Source: Leuctra nigra (Eukaryota; Arthropoda; Insecta; Plecoptera; Leuctridae). Taken from it: DNA of 64,000 nucleotides. The stretch is taken from assembly GCA_934045905.1 (NCBI GenBank), contig OW203762.1, positions 13,982,345 through 14,046,344 on the forward strand, read 5' to 3'. Below, in pieces: positions 58,003-64,000 of the stretch. Numbering within the stretch: the stretch's first letter is position 1; each line of letters opens with the position of its first letter. The notes under the pieces are model-generated. The model did not search any database, was not told the DNA's origin, and saw nothing but the letters and a program-made list of their open reading frames with translations. A program made the position numbers and the translations under genes.

Positions 58003-61000
58003 ATCGAAGTGGAGGTAACAAGTTTCCAAGTGACCCAACATTAAGAAAGCTGTGGATACATGCGGTGAGAAGAAAGAATTGGGTGCCAGCCAAGTACAGT
58101 GTTGTCTGTCATTCACACTTCAAACCTTCTGAATACATTACAGAAGGATATTATTCGGGTATGTAGCTGTGAATACGTGTTTAGTAGAAGAAACCCAATA
58201 GAAACCACACATTATATTTCATGCTCGCCAAACCTCTCTAGTTAACTAGTGGGTATATTGCGTACAGATATTACCTCTAGGTCCGGTACCTAGCAGCTGT
58301 CACAACATTTTAGAACCATTCTTACCATTACCTATTCTACCATCTTATTGGAGTTATTCTAATGTATTTTATGATCTCTTCAGGTGTAAAATCTATTCGG
58401 AAAATATTGAAACCTGGTGTAGTACCTACAGTTTTTGCATGGGTCCAAAGAACGATCCAAAGCAAACCACACCAGTTTGAAGCAAGAAGGTTATGTTTGG
58501 AGAGAAGGACAATACAGGCAGAGCCCACAACTCTGGAGCCATTGCTGGAACAAATTGAAGAAGTTATTCTGCAGCCATTCCATGACCATTGTGATGTGAA
58601 GGGTAAGAAACTGAATACAAACAAACACAAACAGTACCTACTACAATGTTCTTTTTCTTTGTTTTCCAATTATAAAATCGCGAAACTGAAGGGTTTGCGA
58701 TTCATGAGAACCTTAAAGGCTTAACTCGGGCTGGGAAAAACTGAGGATTTTAGTAAACGTTTAAAAGCTCTCAATTGGTCTGTTAAGCATTTACCTTAAC
58801 ATTTATTGAGCATAAAAATGACAACTAAAGTCGTCCGCATCCGATCTGTGGATTGAGATTTTCTTGAAAAACCGGTATTTTACGAACCCCTTAGTAAACT
58901 CAGCCCAAGAGAAGGCTCGGCATAACGCAATGAGGCATGGTGCGCACGCAGGATGCAAACGATTTTAGGATTTTTATTGCTTCTCGAGGCTCTCCCCCTT
59001 TGCAACCAACATCAAGACCATGTGTCATTCTTGAGAGCTTATCAACACTAACTGCTGTAATAGCGTTTGTTACAAAGATAAATAGATTGACAACTCAAGT
59101 GTGCAGGGGAAAGTCAGACACAAATTTCTTTATTGATTGGCTATTTTTATTTTTTTAGCATCGCTTGTCCGACCTATTGATTGTTGCGTTATATGAGGGC
59201 TAATCTTAACTAACGCTATTGTTCACTGCCCAAAACATGTCCTCAACTGATAAAATAAAAAAGAACATTTCAATTTTATTGCAATATTTTTTAACAAAAA
59301 AAGCACTCCATCTCGACTGATTTATAAATATTAATTGTATTCAATTACGCCGTCTTAGCGATCTAACCATTCTATCTACGAATATATAAACTATTGTCAT
59401 ATTCCCAGCAAATATTGGGTCAATATGTGATAACTAGTAACTACATTTAGTTTCAACCTTGAAGTGGTGTTGGCTGGAGGGGGAGGGGTGCATCACAGCA
59501 TTCTGATGAACTAAAATAGTGATTAAAAAGTGATTTTTATTATTTTTTGATAACAGTTTTGAGTACCTACTATAACAAAAGTCAGCAGTTTTAGTCTTTT
59601 TGCCATAAACAGTTTACCTTCGTTTAAACGTCCCACCCCTAGGCTGAACTATTGATGTAACTGCAACGTAATGTAAACATAACAACAATTAAATATATTA
59701 AATAAAACTTTTTTTTTTAATTTCAACAATTTGATACCTAATTTGCATGAACATTTACCACACTACAGTCTAAGTACTACATGTTTTTTTCTTTTATTCT
59801 CTGCAGTGGAGTTCAAAGAAGCTATCAAAATGAGTGAACCGACTGCACCTTGTGCAATGCTTGTGAAGACGGAGCCCGATGATTTGGAAGACGTTGATAT
59901 TTCCATCGGTTTCGATCCAAGTGGGCTGGACATTGAACATAACTTCACGACATTAACATCCTCTAATTGTGCATCATTTTCAACCAACCAGAATATTGAT
60001 ATCAAACTTGAATCTGAAACACATTTATTAGAGTCATTCAAAGAAGAGCCTTCTGCCCAGAATGATTCGTATCAAAATCAGTTTGTTGGCAATGATTTGT
60101 TGGATATTCAATGTGACAAGAACGCAGAGCAGTTTGATTCAACCGGCAATTCAGAGTTGCCAGAAGTCAATTCTAATGTTAATGACTGCACACTAAGATC
60201 AGAATTAAATGGCAACGAGAGCTACGCGTTAGAGAAAACTTATTTTCAAGATGGATCCGATTTCAGCAAGTTTATTGATCTGTTCAGTAATCCAAGTACC
60301 TGTGTGGAAATCAAAGAAGAAGTGGCCTTGGATGGGATGGACATGGAATATCTACATTCATATAACGCAGAAGTTGGTAGCGGAGAGAATGATGCAAACG
60401 ATTACCATTGCGTAAATCCTCATACTTCACATTATAAGCCCCAAGGAAACAATTACTTGTATTCTGAGAATGAAGAACTTCTTAAGGAGAAATTCCAGCT
60501 CAGGGATTGTTCTGTTGCCATTGAGAGGCTTGACAATGATGTGAGTTCATCCTCCACGCAACTTTTTAGATCTTGCTCACTTCGAAAAGGGGCTATTGGA
60601 CAATTGTCGGGTAAAACATGCAACATCTGTCAACAAGTAATGAAGAACTCAAAATCCTTAAAACAGCATTTATCAGATCACGTAGCACGATTTGTTTGTG
60701 ATTATTGCAAGCAGGATTATGCTTTAAAATCTTCTCTTCGATACCACATCAAGACGAAGCACACCAGCTTGACATTAAAGTGCACTCTTTGTGATAAGTT
60801 TTTTGCTTCAAACCGATTGCTAAATTTACATATGTGTTTGCATACAAAACCATTCAGTTGCCCCCATTGTGATCAGACATTTTCATCTAACATAATTCTT
60901 GAGAATCATACTTCTTCTCATTTTGGTGAAAAAAAGTATTTATGTAACTGGTGTACATCGTCATTTGGAAGTTTTCATTATTTAAGGTCTCATATGTATG

Positions 61001-61947
61001 GAACACATAATTTACTATCGAATGGTACACCTATTAAATCAACAACAATGACAAACAACGGCAATCAATGTCATTTGTGCAGCTCGTCGTATGCACGTAA
61101 AGATCGACTTCGTAATCACATCAAGGATCGGCACGGAAATCCAAGTGATTTTACTTTCAAATGTGAGTTTTGTGAGAAAACTTTTGCAACAACTACAAAT
61201 CGTCAGAGACATACTTTTAGGGCTCACATAAAACCGAAACGAAATGATGCTCTACGGTATAAATGTGATATTTGTCAAATATCATTCAGATTTCATAAAG
61301 AAGTTATCTCTCACCAGGAAGTGCATGTGGTTGATAAACAACATAAATGTCCACTCTGCGCTGAAAGGTTCAGCTCCATTAGCAACCTAGTTCGTCATAA
61401 AAAATCTCATGAGTCTTATAAATGTCAGGAATGTGAACGATCATATTCTAAAAAGTGCACCCTGTCGTATCACATTCAAGAATGTCATATGAAGGGATCG
61501 GGAATTCACAAGTGTCCCCAATGTACTAAAACTCTTGACAGCAGAAGACAACTTACAAACCATCGATGCCCTGGTAATGGAAGAAAGTACAAAAAAATCA
61601 AATGTAATTTTTGTAAATTTGAGTTCCCTGATGAAAAATCCTTAACATTCCATTTAGAAACTCACAAAGAAGAACATATATGTGTACAGTGCAATGAAAA
61701 CTTCCAAAGTGCACATAGTTTAAGATTGCATGTATTGGCAAAGCATGCCTGCGATTACAAATGTGACTTTTGTCAGCGGTCATTCATGAGTGCACGAGAC
61801 TTGGAATATCACCAGGAGGAGCACGCTGTTGAGAAGAATGAGGAGTGTAATGTGTGTCAGAAACGCTTTTGTTTTCTTAATAATCTGAAACTCCACAAAG
61901 AAACTCATGTAGCAGAGGAGAAGAAGAAGAGGAAAAAGAGGAGATGA
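57413..61947 (+). CDS. THAP-domain plus 15 C2H2 zinc-finger protein, first exon interrupted by a MITE
   Basis: Probable nuclear DNA-binding regulator. Pieces: 57413-57445 (MPNGCCVIGCN), a 559-bp insertion at 57446-58004, 58005-58158, 58384-58602 and 59807-61947. Without the insertion all phases join to 848 aa. The THAP module is C-x3-C, then 35 residues to C-x2-H (VVCHSH), with KFPSD, the Trp of RKLW and the closing GVVPTVF. The long last exon starts in an acidic region with SUMO-type sites (VKTE, IKLE, FKEE, IKEE). It then has about 15 C2H2 fingers (from about residue 406, first CNICQQ...H, last CNVCQKRF...H; finger 11 ends HRC) and a basic tail KKKRKKRR. An upstream ATG at 59731 exists, but the acceptor CTCTGCAG at 59806 and phase support splicing. 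Whether the THAP part is still made depends on the MITE. AATAAA at about 62365 may end the transcript. Confidence 0.8.
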
Positions 61948-64000
61948 TAGACAAATATATTGAGTGTTGAGTTTTGTGTGATCTACTCATCAGTCTGTTG
62001 AGTGTAAACATAACTTTAAAATGGTTTTAAAATAGGGAATGGACTATTTTTGTGCAAATTCTTATATTTCATAATTTGGTCATCCTAGACCACATAACGC
62101 TGTATTACCCGAAGGTCATTTTCAACTTTTAATTCGTTCAATATTACGTTATCTGCAAATTTCCTACGCTATTTACAGATAGTGTAGTCTAGCACCAGAA
62201 TTATATGTAGGTAAACCTGGAGTCAAAACTAAATTCAAGTCAACGTTATTTGCAGATAGTGAAGTATTGCTTTGGAATTTACCATGTTTAATCTGTCTTT
62301 AGAAATACAACTTGAGAAGAATGTTAGTTCAATACTGCACTCTCTGCAAATAACGTTGTATTGAACAATAAATTTACCTATTAATTAATATTGCCAATTA
62401 TAATAATCCAATCAATATTTTGAAAAGTACGTAATGCGTATTTCTGTTGCGACTAATTACATAAAAATAATGATATTATTTAACTGTTATTCTGATTTGT
62501 TAGCCGATTTTGAAATATTAAAACGTCGTTTCTCAACAATGAAGTTTTGCAGATAACGCAGTCTTGAACTGGGGGGACGCTATGTTGCCATCAAATGGGG
62601 TTGTTGGATACAAACGTTCTTTAAATTTCCTGACTGTTTTGTATATTTATCCAGCTTTCAGTAGGTACATACTACATAGTACTTAGTGGCTACATTGGTT
62701 ACGAAATTAAATTATTTCCTGAATCCTGACCCTCACCTGCAGTAATCTTACATTTATATTTTTATATTTATAATTCTGATTGCAGTGTGTGATCACGCTT
62801 AAATTGTGCTCCGTGTATTTTTATGTATTCCTTTCAAATAATAGCAAAATCAGTATGAGTGTTAATAGATTTGATTGGATAATGAGGTTTTGTCGGTAGT
62901 GATGTGGATTTTACCGTAAATTTTATTCTCGGTAAATTTACCGTCAGGCGGTAAATTTTTTTATTTTTGTCTAATTCAGGAATCGTGCTATTGGCTCTTA
63001 AAGTAATTGTTTTAAAAGTGTTTTGGGGGTGCCAAATGTGTAGTAAGTGATCAGCAAATGAAGGGGATGGCGTGGTTCTTCCAAGTGATTTCTTTTTGCA
63101 TCGTTTGGTCTTCACACTCTAAAATTTAATAAAATGTAACACTTGCACATAATTAAAGCTCAATAAATTAAATAGTGCCATAGTTACTGCCCCTGTTACA
63201 CTCTCAAAACGTCATTTATTACATATTATAATTAACAATATTTATTTATCGAATTTAACGTTTTGAAGATGTACAATGTACCTACCTCAAGTCATAAGCT
63301 ATAATATTATCTGCAAGTTTTGTGTCCACATAAATTATATGGGTGTAGACATATCCAACAATACACTTTGAAGAACCATTTGCTTCCCCTTATCTTCCCC
63401 AGGTCTCTTACAGTCATTTCCAAGTTGCAATTTAAATAATACCTTCATTTAAAACAAATCATACAAATTTTGCATTTTTGTTTATATTTTGAATATTTGC
63501 ACACTTCTCTGCTATGAAACCAAAGAAAATATAATGAAGAAACACTTCTAGGGAAATCAAGTACAATTTAACTAAGTACTCTACCTACAGAAAATGAAGA
63601 TAAAATGAAATAAAATAATAGATAAAATTAACTTATTAAGTAAGTAGTATTCATGAAATAAAATTAACATTTTCTGCATACCTCTACCTACAAAATCGAC
63701 ATTGGTCAACATTTCACTTTGGTATAGGTACCAATTAAAAAAACATAACAAATTCAAATTCATAAAACTTATGTATGAACACCTACAAATCAACATGGAC
63801 TACATTTCACTTTACTGTGAGGTCTGCTTGATATCCCTGAAAGTATTTCCCTACTATTTCCTTGGTTTCACATCAGAGAATGTGTGCAATAGGTACATTG
63901 TATAATGCAACATTTTAATGATATTCACTAGATCCCTCCACTTATCATTTAAAGTGTAAATTTCACTGTTTTCTTGACCTATGCACTTGGCTGATTCCAT
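61948..64000. other. Gene-free flank downstream of the zinc-finger gene
   Basis: AT-rich. CGTTAT[C/T]TGCA-type motifs occur four times in both orientations at about 62148, 62241, 62342 and 62553, suggesting a decayed inverted-repeat element. A small TTTACCGTAAATTT-like inverted cluster lies at about 62910-62960. No exon was recognised. Confidence 0.55.

Noticed and set aside
59763..60041. Minus-strand 92-aa ORF
   Set aside because: Antisense to the zinc-finger exon.

Overview
This window is eukaryotic nuclear DNA, most likely from an insect. Every gene is split by short-consensus GT-AG introns. Intergenic and intronic DNA is AT-rich and packed with foldback, TTAA-flanked, hAT-like and Helitron-like elements, and there are no operons. 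The genes are Greatwall kinase, a GILT-type thiol reductase, Spf45, an ADAMTS protease and a THAP/C2H2 zinc-finger protein. I cannot assign the insect order from the sequence. All exon models below are hand-built from splice consensus, phase and protein-family similarity. No alignment or RNA data were used.

Layout. 1742-9000 (-): complete Greatwall/MASTL mitotic kinase, 8 coding exons, 658 aa. 9001-22130: gene-poor and repeat-rich, with a triplicated AT-rich repeat (13.3-14.7 kb) and a nest of transposons (18.8-22.0 kb) ending about 115 bp before the next start codon. 22131-26169 (+): GILT-like reductase, 4 exons, 235 aa. 28034-30003 (-): splicing factor Spf45/RBM17, 3 exons, 399 aa, with a GC-AG first intron. 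32251-33285 (-): intronless divergent seven-TM receptor, 344 aa, with a duplicated N-terminus. 34496-36442: composite Helitron-like element carrying a copy of an ADAMTS exon. 38156-53795 (+): ADAMTS-type metalloprotease, 13 coding exons, 773 aa. 57413-61947 (+): THAP plus 15 C2H2 zinc fingers, whose first coding exon is interrupted by a MITE. 61948-64000: no gene recognised.

The ADAMTS locus is the most unusual part. Exon 3 has a second, apparently intact copy upstream of exon 1. That copy sits inside an element whose two ends match the ends of a Helitron family found several more times in the window. Exon 4 has a partial copy just upstream of itself. Exon 10 is followed by 13 further 96-bp copies, each carrying its own 5' splice site. 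The 3' end of exon 12 is also tandemly duplicated, leaving a possible 18-nt in-frame microexon. The intron that divides the zinc-binding motif holds a 1.6-kb 41-bp minisatellite.

The genes do not form a pathway. Greatwall and Spf45 are housekeeping genes (mitotic entry, splicing). GILT (lysosome), ADAMTS (secreted protease) and the receptor act in membranes or outside the cell. The transposons are useful for dating: an empty and a filled copy of the same MITE show where the Helitron family inserts.
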